The notes under the pieces are model-generated. The model made no database searches, was not told the origin of the DNA, and worked only from the letters and a program-made list of their open reading frames with translations. Positions 1 to 10,735 of a DNA stretch of 64,000 nt are shown one piece after another. Where the stretch lies: NCBI GenBank assembly GCA_011316305.1, contig SAUG01000101.1, positions 233,749 to 297,748 of the forward strand, in the 5' to 3' direction. A program made the translations under genes and the position numbers. Source of the stretch: Rusavskia elegans. Its lineage: Eukaryota; Ascomycota; Lecanoromycetes; Teloschistales; Teloschistaceae. Within the stretch, counting starts at the first letter, position 1; each line of letters starts with the position of its first letter.

Positions 1-2580
1 TCGACTGGATGACGGCAAGGGATGAAGACAAAAACAGTCTTCTGCAGCTTTTCACTTTGGTGATTCAGAGCCAAGAAGTATCTCAACTCAAATTCATCTT
101 TCCGACCCGTGATCACAATCCACGAGATGTTAGACTGGCTTGAATCACTCGATGTCAATTGTTATCCATACCGCCAGAATCACGCTGTACAGTTCTCGCT
201 CGTCATTTACATATACGCCTCTTCGCTTTCTTCAATTTAGCAGGGAAATCAACGCTCGTCTGAACCGGAAACCTGTCAGTGGATGCGGCATAGCCAACCA
301 TAATTTCTCGAAAAGGAAGCTTCGACCAGACTCCCTCACGCCCACTGAATGGATTCCCGACACGGTCTTCCCCTTCAACATACTCATCTTTCCCTTATAA
401 ATTCCCCCAAGCCTTCCTACCCATCTAGCATTCCCCCGCCCTCAGCCTGTGAGCGTCTCCACGCCAACTGCAAACAGACAGCAAAGAGACTTGTTGCCAA
501 AAATGGACATGGACTGACAACCATCGTGTAGGAAGCCAATGTCATCTACAGTTTCGGCAACAGCTCATGAGCCTCGTCTCCAAAGCTCGCCTGACTTACT
601 CCCTTCTCCGGACTCAATGCTCAAATCGTGGTCGACATCATGTTGCGTTCTTTCCGCATCGTAGCAAAATATCATCCGAGATCGTTACCGAAACCACGGC
701 ACAAAGCCGGAGAAGGCTACAGTAATCTGACCGCATTTTGAAACCTTCTGCAGTCAATCGAATGTTCAAGGACAAAGTTCACGCTATGCAGAGTCAGCAA
801 ACCCCACATTCTATCAGCTGGTAAACGAAATGATAGGAGCGGTTGCAGCAACAGGAACGTCTGTGTTTGGAACCGTGATGCCGAACGGCTTTTCGAATCT
901 CGATTCGCATGTTCGAGGGGGGAAGATCTCCGTCGAGGATAAACTCGACAGGCCATGAAAGCCAATCAAAGTCAGTGACAACAGCCACATGAACCTCTGC
1001 TTCGCATGGTGGTGTGATGAGTGCTGCGGGGATTGCAGGGCAACAAGACACCATAGAGCAAAGCTGGAAACAAGAAAGGAGAGACAGATGGTTGATTTAG
1101 GTGATTGATGCGCCCCCGCGGCTAAAAGCTCCGATATCATCACTCCCAGCCAATTACATCCCTGTGCAACACCAAAGATCGCGGCTTGATCCTTGCACAG
1201 ATGCCGGCTGGTGCAGATCAGTGGCTCGGGTGCCATCTCCGGGCCGAAACGGGCCGCGGCTTTGGTCCATCGGAGAAGCTTCCTACGTAGCCCCTCGCAA
1301 GTATTAACAATTTGGGGTGAATGCAAGCATTTTGGCACTTATCCTCGCATATATCCTCCTGGAGCTTCTCGCAGGCTTTCTCACAACCGGTGTATCCCTT
1401 CCGCTCCTGAATTGGGTTTTCGCGGAGTGTTCGCCTGAAAAGCCCCTGATCCGAAGACCCTAGCAGCGGAGCGGATACTGTAGAGCAGTCTCCCTTTTCC
1501 TGGCTATACCCTAACCTCAACCTGTTGTGGCTAAATAGTGCGTCCGAAAAGTCACCGATATCCCTGTTTTGGGGGTTGTGTGCTAGTCATTTGAGAAGTT
1601 GTGTTTTAGTCAAAACGACGTGTGTGCGTATTATATGCGTTTCCTAAAATTGACCATCGTAGGTCTGAAGCCTTCTTATCTACGGAGTACCGTTTTATCT
1701 TTCTTTATTCTTAAAGTATTTCTCTAGCACGCCAACGTCCGGGTTTCCTGGATTATCTGTATTGTATGATGCCTGGAAAGGTCCTCCACTACCATCTGTA
1801 TTGGTTCCGCATTCCTTACTGTATCTGAAGACACCGAGGTAATAGTTGTTCATAGGTTTTGAATCTAATTCAATTCTACTTCGCAGGAAGATATCTCGCT
1901 TACGATCGCCTTGCTATCAGTAAGGTAAGTACTTTCATAGCAAGCGGGTACTGAGGACGTAGGTAGGCCAATGCTTATGAGAGGCTAGGAGAATAAACCG
2001 ACGGGCAGGAGCGTCTTTCCATTTCACTTTCAACCATCAAGAGATAGGGTACTACTGGAATCGTAGGCGGGACATAGCGACGTGACGTCACGACGCCGCA
2101 TTGGTAAGACAGTGTAGTAGCAGAAGCTGACCTGGAAACCTGATACGATCATTATGGAAGGCCAACCCGGAGCTCTCTTTGGCTAATCCGTCAGCCTGAT
2201 GTCCCGACGAGATAATTGGATGAGAGAACCAGTAATCCCGAGTACTCTGTCCACATGCAAGCCTTGGACAATAAGGATAGTCTCATAAGACCTCTCGAAA
2301 GTGTATAATGCGAAGCAAAACGCCACTCATCCTTCTTGTTGTTGATGTCAGAAACGACTTCTTCATCGTAGGATAGTGGAGAGGGGACTTGGTTCATTCA
2401 TCACGCTATTTTGCTTCACTTTTACGCCATCACATTGCTTTGTGCACGCCACTAAGCGGGCAATCTTGCGTGTGTATCATCAAGCGAGCTGTTGGACACT
2501 CAAGTGACTGCTCCTACACGGCATTCAGTTATTTGCAGTCTCAGTCCCCAAGAGTTTGTTGTCATCCGATCGATACAGCG
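1..2580. other. Left-edge region with no supportable gene
   Basis: Reading frames here are short (174 codons at most, 814-1338 on the minus strand), have no recognisable domain and overlap each other on both strands, as expected of non-coding DNA. The one regulatory-looking element I can name is a palindromic TGACGTCA at 2083-2090, listed separately. The right part presumably holds the promoter of the F-box-like gene that starts near 2581. Confidence 0.6.
2083..2090. promoter_or_regulatory. CRE-type palindrome TGACGTCA
   Basis: A perfect eight-base palindrome TGACGTCA, the consensus site for ATF/CREB-type bZIP factors in fungi and animals. It lies about 490 bases upstream of the predicted start of the F-box-like gene. 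The site is seen directly; its use as a regulator is inference, since one 8-mer can arise by chance. Confidence 0.35.
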
Positions 2581-3732
2581 ATGGTCCTAATTTCGCTGTC
2601 GCGGGTGTCCGAATGGGTCACAAAACTTGCAAAGTATGTTTCTCTCCCATCAAAGAGTCAATGAGCTTACGGAACCAGGAAGGACATTGGAAATGTCGAT
2701 TCGCACTTACTGAATCTACCGGCAGAGCTCCGGATCAAAATCTGGACGTACGTCCTGGGTGATCGACTCATCATCATCAACTCTACCAAGGTCTTCGGGA
2801 AACCCCAATCCGACGTCTACGACAACGATGAGATACCCAAATCCCTACGAAGAGCAGCGCATCACCTACGCCGAACCTGGGGTCGTGTTTTCCGTATTGT
2901 AGAGCCATCGGCAGTAACTACATTTGAGAAATATCGCTTGCTGAAGGAGCGCGTCCGTGGCTACACCAAAGCGCTTGAGTTTTATGCCACAATTGATGAG
3001 CCCCGCGTGCCTTGTCCGGCCATCGATCTTAACATCCTCCGAACGAGTCGCCAAATCTACGAAGAAGCCTTTCATATCCTTTGGACAACCAACGACTTCC
3101 TGTTCCACCGGCCCATTACTTTCCGGAAATTCACCCGCTCACTCAGTCTCCTTCAGAGAAACACATTGACTAGGGTACACATCGATGCTTCGATCCATCC
3201 CAGGACCAATCAAGCCCAGTGGTGGGACAGAGAACTCGGCGACCACCTCGTAAAGAAACTTCCAGCGCTCAAACAACTCGGGATACACCTCAAGCTCAGA
3301 GCGGATCCATACAGATGTCCGTGGATCGATCTCAACGAATTCCACACCAGCTCCACCGTAGATGCTCTTTCTTGCCTCCAGACAGTGCCTCAGACAAAAT
3401 TCACCGTCTCACTCGACCGCGACCACGACAACACACGATTCATGTTCCCGGATCGACTGTTCGACAAGCCTACTTCTCCATACCGCAATCTGATACGGAT
3501 TCAAAAGGACCGTACAGGCTTTACAGCCTCAGGCATGGAATATTTCATTTGTGATCACGAAGTGATCAAGGCGCTTGAGATGTTTTACGAGGCTTTTATC
3601 CTTCACCACCCCGATGTTGAGAAAGTCAAGGTGGAGTATAAGCGTAAATACCACGCCAGACCACGTGTGACGTTTTCTACGGAGGAAGACAAGAAGAAGG
3701 GTCAAGAACGAGGTGCCGGAGACTTGGAGTGA
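2581..3732 (+). CDS. DUF7730/F-box-like protein, one predicted intron
   Basis: The open frame that ends at 3732 has its first ATG only at 2938, but the frame is open further upstream and encodes a typical F-box-like opening (LLNLPAELRIKIWTYVLGD, about residues 24-42). That places the true start upstream. My model joins an exon at 2581-2633 to 2679-3732 across a 45-nt GT-AG intron (GTATGT donor, ACCAG acceptor), which restores an in-frame ATG and gives 368 residues. This opening followed by a LRTSRQIYEEA-type stretch (about residues 137-147) is characteristic of the large, poorly characterised fungal DUF7730 family. A role as substrate adaptor in ubiquitin ligases is only suggested by the F-box resemblance. 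The start exon is the least certain part; the body of the gene is convincing. Confidence 0.7.
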
Positions 3733-3951
3733 ATCCTAACGTGGCTTAGAACTGGCTGGCAATCGAGGTATGGAGTGCCCACCCCGCCGGTCGAAGGGAT
3801 ATGACCACGGCACTGGTGGACCGGTTATCAGAATCCGAACCGCAAGCGATGGGGGATGCTTGCGTGTAATTCATCGACGTCGATTAGCACTTGGAAAAAC
3901 AAGTCAGTCACCAGCAACACATGCATTTCCAAATCCCAGCCAAAACATTCA

Positions 3952-5136
3952 TCACTGCGTATCCGCCGGCAACTGTACCCCTCCGTTTCCTCCTTTGCCC
4001 CGTTCACTCCTCCTGACATCCCCACCACCCACAAACCCCAAAACCCACTGCCTAACCCTCCTCACCTTCTCCAACACCACCCCCCCTCCCTCCCCATCCA
4101 ATTCCCTCTCCATCCCCGCCAACATCCCCCTCCCCTCCCCCTCGAACCTATAAACCAACTCCACCCTCGTCATCCCCCTCCTCAAACTCTGACCATACAC
4201 TCTTCCCCTAAAACTCGTCAACGCCACATTCCTCATCAGCACCACGTCTCGAACCCTCAGTTTCTCCATCTCCGCCCTCAAATCCACTTCCCCTGGCTTC
4301 AAATACGAGAACGGAGCCGGAAGCCAGATATTGATTCCAAAGCCTGCTTTGGTTTCATCGCCGACGGTGAGTTCGCGGAGGGAGATTGTGCGGGCGTCTT
4401 TGCGGGTTATGATTGTGCGGGGTGGGGGGAGGGCGATGATGCCGAGGAGGAGGTGGACGGTCATTGTTTGCGGTTCTATGGAATGGAGGTAGGATGCGGA
4501 GGGGATGGTGGAGAGATTTGTGATCGGAGTTGAGAAGAGGGTTTTAAGGTTGTTTTGTTGCGATGGGGTGGGAGGGATGCTGTAATTTGTTGAGTCCTCT
4601 TCAGATGGGAAGGAAGAAGAGGAGGCGTGAGATGTGGAGGTGGATTGGAAGGAGTCGGCGGCTAGGACTCGGGAACTTGGGACTTCCTCGTGGACGGCGA
4701 ATGAGTGTTCGTAGTATTGGGTTAGGATTTCGTCTTCTGCTTCCACGAAACCTTTTGCGGTTCCTTCGGGTACGAATGATGCCCCATCAACAGAATCAGA
4801 GACGAAAGAGACATCTGTCGTGGATAGGAAAGAGCTCCCCTCTTCTTCATTCTGTTTTGGGTGATACGGCTGAAAGTCCGGATTGGTAGCTTGTGTGAGA
4901 CCTGTGGGGAGATGGGAGCGATGTAACGGGAGTGAGCGCCATTTTGGATACTGAGGAGTGACGTTCTGATCTTCCTTCGTCTTGGGAGGGGAGGCTGACA
5001 GTAGGCTAGAGTGTTTGGTTGGGAAATATGCAGGCTGCAGGGAAGCAGTAAGTTGGGATTCTGACCAGGAGAGAGAGGAGGAGATGGGGGCGCCGGTGTA
5101 GATGATGGTTCTCGTTCTTCGATTTGTGGGAGACAT
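3952..5136 (-). CDS. Orphan protein with probable OB-fold
   Basis: Single-exon gene of 394 residues. The N-terminal half (about 1-200) is Ser/Thr/Pro-rich and looks disordered. Residues about 206-330 form a compact region that begins with the L-x-T-P-I-x-x-L pattern and contains V-R-D-V-V-L-M-R-N-V-A (296-306) and F-R-G-R-V-Y-G-Q-S-L (309-318). This resembles the strand pattern of single-stranded-nucleic-acid-binding OB-folds such as those of RPA or telomere proteins. The fold call is an inference from pattern; I cannot name an orthologue. The C-terminal 60 residues are Gly/Arg-rich. The upstream region (5137-5496) carries an overlapping E-box/CRE site. Possible roles include DNA repair or telomere binding, neither demonstrated by the sequence. 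Confidence 0.7.
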   Translation of the reverse strand: MSPTNRRTRTIIYTGAPISSSLSWSESQLTASLQPAYFPTKHSSLLSASPPKTKEDQNVTPQYPKWRSLPLHRSHLPTGLTQATNPDFQPYHPKQNEEEGSSFLSTTDVSFVSDSVDGASFVPEGTAKGFVEAEDEILTQYYEHSFAVHEEVPSSRVLAADSFQSTSTSHASSSSFPSEEDSTNYSIPPTPSQQNNLKTLFSTPITNLSTIPSASYLHSIEPQTMTVHLLLGIIALPPPRTIITRKDARTISLRELTVGDETKAGFGINIWLPAPFSYLKPGEVDLRAEMEKLRVRDVVLMRNVALTSFRGRVYGQSLRRGMTRVELVYRFEGEGRGMLAGMERELDGEGGGVVLEKVRRVRQWVLGFVGGGDVRRSERGKGGNGGVQLPADTQ

Positions 5137-5496
5137 GATAGGGAGACGACGATAAACAAAGGCAGCCCTTGAAGAGAAGCAACTGAAAGGAAAGTGCGGT
5201 ACAAGCGAAAGAAGACTTGGTGTGTAAGCAAAGTGGCGAGGAAATTCAAAAACTTAGAGACCATACATATCTACATCTCATCGAAGCTCAGGCTGGTACT
5301 ATTGGCAGCTTCAACAGAGTCATAGGAGCTACGGTATTTGTTGTGGAAAGCGAAGAAATTGTCGGTGCGCTGTCCATTAAAATGAGAATGGGCCATGGTC
5401 ACGTGACGTCATTGCCGTCACAGTAGCATTAATTCGAGCTATCGAGTGTATCAAACCGATCCAAGCCATCGCCATCCGTGCCGCTTGAATACTCCT
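5137..5496. other. Intergenic region between two minus-strand genes
   Basis: This 360-base stretch separates the stop of the coiled-coil orphan from the start of the OB-fold-like gene and probably serves as the latter's promoter. It contains the overlapping CACGTG/TGACGTCA element at 5399-5411. I see no other gene in it. Confidence 0.5.
5399..5411. promoter_or_regulatory. Overlapping E-box (CACGTG) and CRE (TGACGTCA)
   Basis: TCACGTGACGTCA contains a perfect E-box palindrome (5400-5405) overlapping a perfect CRE palindrome (5404-5411). It sits about 265 bases upstream of the start codon of the minus-strand OB-fold-like gene. Such composite sites can bind bHLH (Cbf1-like) and bZIP (ATF/CREB-like) factors. 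The motif is seen; regulation is inferred. Confidence 0.45.
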
Positions 5497-6354
5497 TTAC
5501 TTCATGATTGGCTGTTCTTGGCGGCGCATCAGCAAAGACGTGGCGATCCGCTCTCTTCGTGCCTGCAGCTCCTTATCCTCTTCCTTTTCCTTGCTCGCTT
5601 CCTCCTCCTCTTTGACCTGCTGGGTGGCCGCTTCCTTGGTCATCAGCCTGCTCGCCTCCTCTTCCACCAAGTTCCTGGTGCATGCAGTTGCACTACCGAC
5701 ATTGACAGCGGCCGTCACCTCGTGCGCCGCAAAATAAGGTCGATGTGCAAGACTGAGAGGCCCGGACCCTGTACCCAACCGTTCAACAAGCGCCGTGATT
5801 TGCTCGAGAATTTCCCTATCATCTGGTGAAACTCCGACCAGCAACGCCTCGCAGATGTTCTTCCAATTGGCCTTTGCGCCCTCCATCAGAAGCGCAGCAG
5901 TCTGCGAGCTGACAGAGGCAGTCGGTATCTCCGGCATCGTCGATGGAGGCGTCGAGTTAATTGACACTTGTTGGTCGTAGGCGTGCTCGTCCGGGTGAAT
6001 GGCGTCTGCCATGGTGCTGCTGCTGGTGATGCTGCTGCTGCTCGATTCGGCGGTTTTGAATGGATCGTCAAATGCGTCGTATCGTAATGGATTTGGTAAG
6101 TTTTGTTGCTGGCCGATCGTTTTGCCGGTCAGTCTTTTGAATCGTCCTTGCCAAGTTTCAGTATCGGCTAGAGGCATGGGGCCTCCGTGGTGATTGGGGT
6201 ATGCCCTTGTGGGAGAAGAGTTGCCATTGATCTGATGACTTGGGATGTGGGTTTCATGACGGGAAGCTTTCATTGACATCGGGGGTAGCCGGATGATTGG
6301 TCTTGATTTGTCCTGAGAGGATGACATGGCCCCAAAGAGTAACTCGGCCATCAA
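5497..6354 (-). CDS. Orphan 285-residue protein with C-terminal charged coil
   Basis: A single open frame of 285 residues that I do not recognise. The N-terminal 150 residues are rich in Ser, Pro and polar residues, with a serine tract and two S-T-P/P-S-T stretches, so probably disordered. Residues about 150-200 (around A-N-W-K-N-I-C-E-A-L-L-V-G-V-S-P-D-D) are predicted-helical and the most likely conserved core. From about 228 to 280 the chain is Glu/Lys/Arg-rich with heptad-like spacing, suggesting a coiled coil. A second ATG lies ten codons in (MSSSQ...). No signal peptide or membrane segment is visible. It is co-oriented with the OB-fold-like gene downstream, 360 bases away. Confidence 0.6.
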   Translation of the reverse strand: MMAELLFGAMSSSQDKSRPIIRLPPMSMKASRHETHIPSHQINGNSSPTRAYPNHHGGPMPLADTETWQGRFKRLTGKTIGQQQNLPNPLRYDAFDDPFKTAESSSSSITSSSTMADAIHPDEHAYDQQVSINSTPPSTMPEIPTASVSSQTAALLMEGAKANWKNICEALLVGVSPDDREILEQITALVERLGTGSGPLSLAHRPYFAAHEVTAAVNVGSATACTRNLVEEEASRLMTKEAATQQVKEEEEASKEKEEDKELQARRERIATSLLMRRQEQPIMK

Positions 6355-7385
6355 TCCCGACTGCCGAACACAGTCTCACTGATGCTGCATCGTTGGTGGA
6401 GAGTGGATGCCATCTGTTTCTTCCTATGATGCTCTGGGTTACAGTTGAGCGACCTGTTGTATTGGCATGCAACTAATCAGAAGAAGACTTGAATAGGAAC
6501 AATACTTGAAAGGCCATAATTGTCAGCACCATGAATAGGGCAATGAATTATCTCTGGATAGAAATCAGAGCTGATGAATCCGCGATGATGGGTAGACGTT
6601 TGAGGAAAGATAAGTCACACGGGTGTAAAAAGTATTTTGCAGTGTTTGTCAAACACTATGGCAACAAACATCTAGGAGAAGTATTCTAGTATTTATGTGA
6701 TATGAATTTGCAACCTTTGACGCTAACGATTTTTCTTCAATTATTCCTATTCGACACCCCTGGCGAGGCTCGTCTTAGCTGGTCTCCACGGTTACAGTCG
6801 TCAGTCAACCCCGTCGAAAGCCACAATCACACAATATCCACACCCTCCCGATCTTGCAACTCATTGCTCTCTGTTGGGACTGTGCCGACATCGATACCTC
6901 GAGATTGAGGATCTCGAAGCCGAAGACACCACGTCGCGGTCTCGAACGCACAGCATGATAGTCAGATCCACTCAATCCTCGACAGCGGCAACTCTACCAG
7001 CGGGTCTGTAACACTGTCTGCGAGTATATGCTAGGCATATGACGTAGAAAATGTGACTTCTAATGGTACTTACATCCGGCTATCAAGAGCGTAGCAAGCT
7101 AGATTGTGGACGGACGGAATCTCGTCACCGCAACATCAGACTAGCGTCATCTGATAAGATTAACCTGCCGATGCTGCCAAAGCTTAGCCAGGAGGTCAAT
7201 TGATACGCACGCTCGCACTTCCTGCGGACTCGGCTTCTTGCTTACGTAGGCTTCGTCTTACTGCTTCAGCTGAGCTTCCAAATGATGGATTATATGAAGG
7301 ATAGATTCGCCTGCTGGCGGATGGCGCATCACCCGCTTCAGCCTACCCCTGCCCCCTCCACCTTAGTCCGATTTCCTCGCCGACG
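6355..7385. other. Intergenic region between divergent genes, nothing recognised
   Basis: About 1 kb separating the coiled-coil orphan (-) from the AIM32-like gene (+), so it should hold both promoters. I see only short unconvincing reading frames, AT-rich patches around 6600-6720 and no repeat or RNA gene. Confidence 0.5.
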
Positions 7386-8745
7386 ATGGCTCCCTTCTCC
7401 ACCAACCGCCGCAGAATGACCGCCACCTTCAGCTCCGCCCTCAAGCGTGGCAGAGCCTTCCTGACACCTACAGCTTCCTCTGCAGCTATACCTCGCTTAG
7501 ACGATAGCTTTTCGAAAGCACCCGAAGGGGCCCTCTTTCCCAAGGTCGATCCGGCTATCGATGGAGAAGACTGCGATCATGACTGTGATAGCTGCAGCAT
7601 CAAGTATCCAGCCAAGTTCAAGATCGATGAACATGATAAGCTCTATGGCCATGTCAATGCCTGGGCTACGCACATACTTGTGGCTACGGGGAAAACAGAT
7701 TGGGTGAGAGACGTTTCGGATGAGAAGGGAAGTGTCATGGAGGCGGTCAGAGACTGTGGGATCGAACCCAGCAATGGTGTAAATACATCCCAGCTACATT
7801 ATCTCGATGCGGCGACGACTGACAAGGAAGATGTAGAGACTTATGCTATCCGCCTCCAACATGCCTCCTCCCCATGAGCACCAGTCGCCCTCCGACCCTA
7901 CAACCATCCTTCTCCTGCCGTCTTTCAACATCATCGAGAACGTATCCCCAAACACTGTTCCCAACCTCATCAAACACCACATCAATCCCGCACCAACATC
8001 CACCACACCCTTTCCCTCTCGAATCCCTAATTCTTCGCCACCCGATATCTCCTCCATCTCCCTGAACCCAGCTCCCTCTGCCCAGTCCAACGGCACAACC
8101 CCTTCTCAAACATCCTTACCCCTATCATCACCCTTTACAACACGGCCCTGTCCCCACAAATACCTTATCCTTCTCTGCTCCCAAAAGACCCGCGACGCCC
8201 GCTGCGGCCAATCCGCTCCACTCCTCCGCCGAGAGTTCGAACGCCATCTCCGTCCTCTGGGTCTATACCGCGATCTGCAAGATGAAAGGCCTGGAGGTGT
8301 GGGGATCTATTTCATTAGTCATGTCGGTGGGCACAAGTACTCCGCCAACATGATGATATATCGGCGGGGTGAGGTTGGCGTTATCAATGAGGTGGATGCG
8401 AGTAACGAAGATAGCAGTGAGCAAAAAGGTCATGAGAACAGCCGGGATCAATTCAGAGGTAACAGGGAAGTCGAGGTGGTTGACACCGATGGGTCGAACG
8501 GTATTGCTCGGGGAGACGGTGGGAAAACGAACACAGTAAATAGTGAGAGGCCGAGCAAAGGGCATGACAACGAGAAGAAAAGTGTAGGTATGGGAGAAGG
8601 AAGTCAGTGTATTTGGCTCGCACGGGTTCGGCCTGAAGATTGTGAAGGCATTGTCAAGCATACCATCCTCAAGGGCAAAGTGATCAAGCCGGAACGGCAA
8701 CTAAGGGGCGGATTTGATCGGCAAAGGGGGTTAGTGAGTTGGTAA
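7386..8745 (+). CDS. AIM32: AIM32-like sucrase/ferredoxin-domain (thioredoxin-fold) protein
   Basis: Two overlapping frames join across a 58-nt GT-AG intron at 7779-7836 to give 433 residues. Hallmarks of the Suc_Fer-like/AIM32 family are visible: an N-terminal Cys cluster (E-D-C-D-H-D-C-D-S-C), T-D-W-x-R-D-V-S-D-E-K-G-S, then in the second exon C-S-Q-K-T-R-D-A-R-C-G (about 245-255) and S-H-V-G-G-H-K-Y-S-A-N (about 292-302), followed near the C-terminus by W-L-A-R-V-R-P-E-D. Yeast Aim32 is a mitochondrial 2Fe-2S thioredoxin-like protein linked to redox quality control; that role is known for the family, not shown here. The joint restores the conserved S-A-S-N-M-P stretch, which supports the intron. 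A low-complexity insert (about residues 340-410) separates the HxGGH motif from the final W-L-A-R-V segment. The gene is tail-to-tail with DLT1, 185 bases apart. Confidence 0.85.
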
Positions 8746-8930
8746 TGCGTCCAGCCATGAGCCGACGATAGACTTGAGAAGAGAACGCAGAAGAACGATA
8801 GGACAACAACGTTGATGCATTGAATGAAACCCGTCTTAAAGGGAAAAAAGGGGTATCATAATCCAAAACCCCCAAACACCTCGCTAAGTCGCAATCACAA
8901 CCCGCCGCTCCTTTCCCCAGGGAAAAAACC

Positions 8931-10277
8931 TCACAACCCCGTCTCCCCCGGCGCAACAATCGTATACGGTAAATCCAACTCCGTCCTCGCCTCCGCCAAG
9001 CGAATCACACTCCCCTGGCTCCCCTGACTGCCCTGACTCCCTACCGAACTAGCAAAACTCTTCTTCGTCCTCAACCCCAACCTCAACTCTCTCTGCGATG
9101 ACCGTGATGGCGCCTCTACCCTGAAACCCTTGCTCCCACTACGCGACGTCGACGTCCTAGACAACTCTCTGCGAGAGAGATTCGGATGTGACGGCGCCGT
9201 TCGCACGGTGCCCTCGCTGCCAGCCTCGGAGCCGGACGAGAGGGAATAGCGTTCTGGGCGCGGGGTGTAGTATCTCTCCGGGTCAGGGTGGGGGGTATGT
9301 TGGACTGTGTTGTTCGATATGAGGCTCGCAGCGCCGTCTGCGCTGTTCAATGATGCTGATTCCTGATCCCGATCGTCGTAGTTCAGATTATTGTCATTGC
9401 CGTTGTTGCGGATCTGATGGATGATGGAGGGATGCAGGGGTTGGAGGTTGCGGAGGATGTCTGCGAAGAGGGCCATGAGGGTACGGAAATCGCGTTCGGA
9501 GATGGGGGTGCCGGAGAAGCGGGCTTTTTCGTAGAGGGAGAGAAATTGAGTGGTGAGGGCGGGTTGGGTGAGCATTCCTAGTGCGGTGAGGTGGGAGATG
9601 TAGCTTCGCAGGTTCATTGTGGCGGGTCGTTGGAGGTATTCGACTATGAGGGCGTCTGGAAGTGGGGGTTCGGCGGGTGTGGTTGTGGTAGATAGGGAAT
9701 AGAGAGGGTCTGGGGGAGCGAGAGAGACTGCTTTTGCTTCCATGAGGTTGGAGAGTTCGTAAATTATGGGGTTGAGTTGGAGGTGTGGGAGATCTGGAGA
9801 GGAGGGGGAGGACCAGCCAGGGTGGGATATAATGCCCCATGGTGGAATCGGCTCTTCGGATTGGGAGCTGTGTTCTTCTTGTACGGTTGATTGTACTCGC
9901 TGACCTGACTGTATTGTAGTATCTTTGCTGAGATTCCTCGGTCGAGATTCGAATGCTATGGCAGAGGTCTCGTCCAATTTCTCCGCGACCAACTTCCGCA
10001 CTCTGTTCTCGACATGGCCCTTCTCGAGAGGCGACCAAGCCTTCGGTATGTGCAATAGAGCTCGTCGATTGGCATACAGTCGACTGGCATAGAGAAGTAC
10101 TGCGACAACCAAGGCAAGGACATGGACAGCGGCGACGATAATGATGCTGTAGATCTTGCGGCGACGGAATGCTTCGTAGATGAGATGGGCGGGTGTCAGC
10201 AACAGTAAGACAGCAAGAATGAGACCGAGAACTGTGAAAGATGTACTGTAAAATATGCGAATGAATGGGATACGCAT
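8931..10277 (-). CDS. DLT1: DLT1-type membrane protein (Defect at low temperature 1)
   Basis: Single-exon gene of 448 residues. Two hydrophobic segments lie near the N-terminus (about residues 8-30 and 43-63), followed by the family signature R-R-A-L-L-H-I-P-K-A-W (about 71-81), then a long cytosolic region. A central helical domain (about 210-290) contains Y-L-Q-R-P-A-T-M-N-L-R-S-Y and F-R-T-L-M-A-L-F-A-D-I-L-R. The C-terminus is Ser/Arg-rich and disordered. Yeast DLT1 mutants grow poorly in the cold; the molecular role is not well defined. The match to the two-TM-plus-PKAW layout is good. Confidence 0.85.
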   Translation of the reverse strand: MRIPFIRIFYSTSFTVLGLILAVLLLLTPAHLIYEAFRRRKIYSIIIVAAVHVLALVVAVLLYASRLYANRRALLHIPKAWSPLEKGHVENRVRKLVAEKLDETSAIAFESRPRNLSKDTTIQSGQRVQSTVQEEHSSQSEEPIPPWGIISHPGWSSPSSPDLPHLQLNPIIYELSNLMEAKAVSLAPPDPLYSLSTTTTPAEPPLPDALIVEYLQRPATMNLRSYISHLTALGMLTQPALTTQFLSLYEKARFSGTPISERDFRTLMALFADILRNLQPLHPSIIHQIRNNGNDNNLNYDDRDQESASLNSADGAASLISNNTVQHTPHPDPERYYTPRPERYSLSSGSEAGSEGTVRTAPSHPNLSRRELSRTSTSRSGSKGFRVEAPSRSSQRELRLGLRTKKSFASSVGSQGSQGSQGSVIRLAEARTELDLPYTIVAPGETGL

Positions 10278-10735
10278 ATTGGGGCAAACATATGTACCTT
10301 ATGATACTGCCTGCTAGCTCAGATGGAGGTTGAGAACCTTGAACCTCGGTCTGAGTTTCTTGGCGCTTGGATTAAGTAAGCCCAGGGCATCGAAAACGCG
10401 TGGCACCCGAGGATGTTTGTAGTGAAATAGAATACGAGCATATTCTTGAGGTGGCTCCTTGAAGAGGTCCAATGCCGTACGGGTCGAGTTTGCAGCATGT
10501 TTCACCTCTCATCGGTTCTGCTGCGTTCGAGGTTTGGGAGCAGTACACCTCCCTGAAGTCGAGATAGCCGGATTTGCCTGCTGCTCGCGCCTAAAATCAA
10601 GCCAATATCTGTGGAAAGATGTACGATCCTGCCTTTCGGACGGCTGGCCACCAATTCATTCAAACCCTGGAGGGATTGCCTGCCAAGGGTTCAAGGTGCA
10701 CTGTCTGGACAACTTGACAGGATAGCCACCGTCCA
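10278..10735. other. Divergent promoter region between DLT1 and HET gene
   Basis: 458 bases between the starts of two divergently transcribed genes. Only short spurious frames are present; no repeats or recognisable RNA genes are seen. Confidence 0.5.

Noticed and set aside
814..1338. 174-codon minus-strand frame near the left edge
   Set aside because: No family, no typical start context, overlapped by other frames of similar quality.
7750..7775. tRNA-like B-box sequence (GGATCGAACCC)
   Set aside because: Lies inside an AIM32 exon; no cloverleaf can be formed around it.
7843..8745. Separate second gene starting at an internal ATG in the AIM32 region
   Set aside because: Both frames carry complementary halves of one known family and join in phase across a 58-nt GT-AG intron, so this is one gene, not two and not a frameshift.
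9394..10287. 297-codon minus-strand frame overlapping DLT1
   Set aside because: Shadow frame of DLT1; arginine/histidine/proline-rich with no family pattern, while the other phase shows DLT1 hallmarks.
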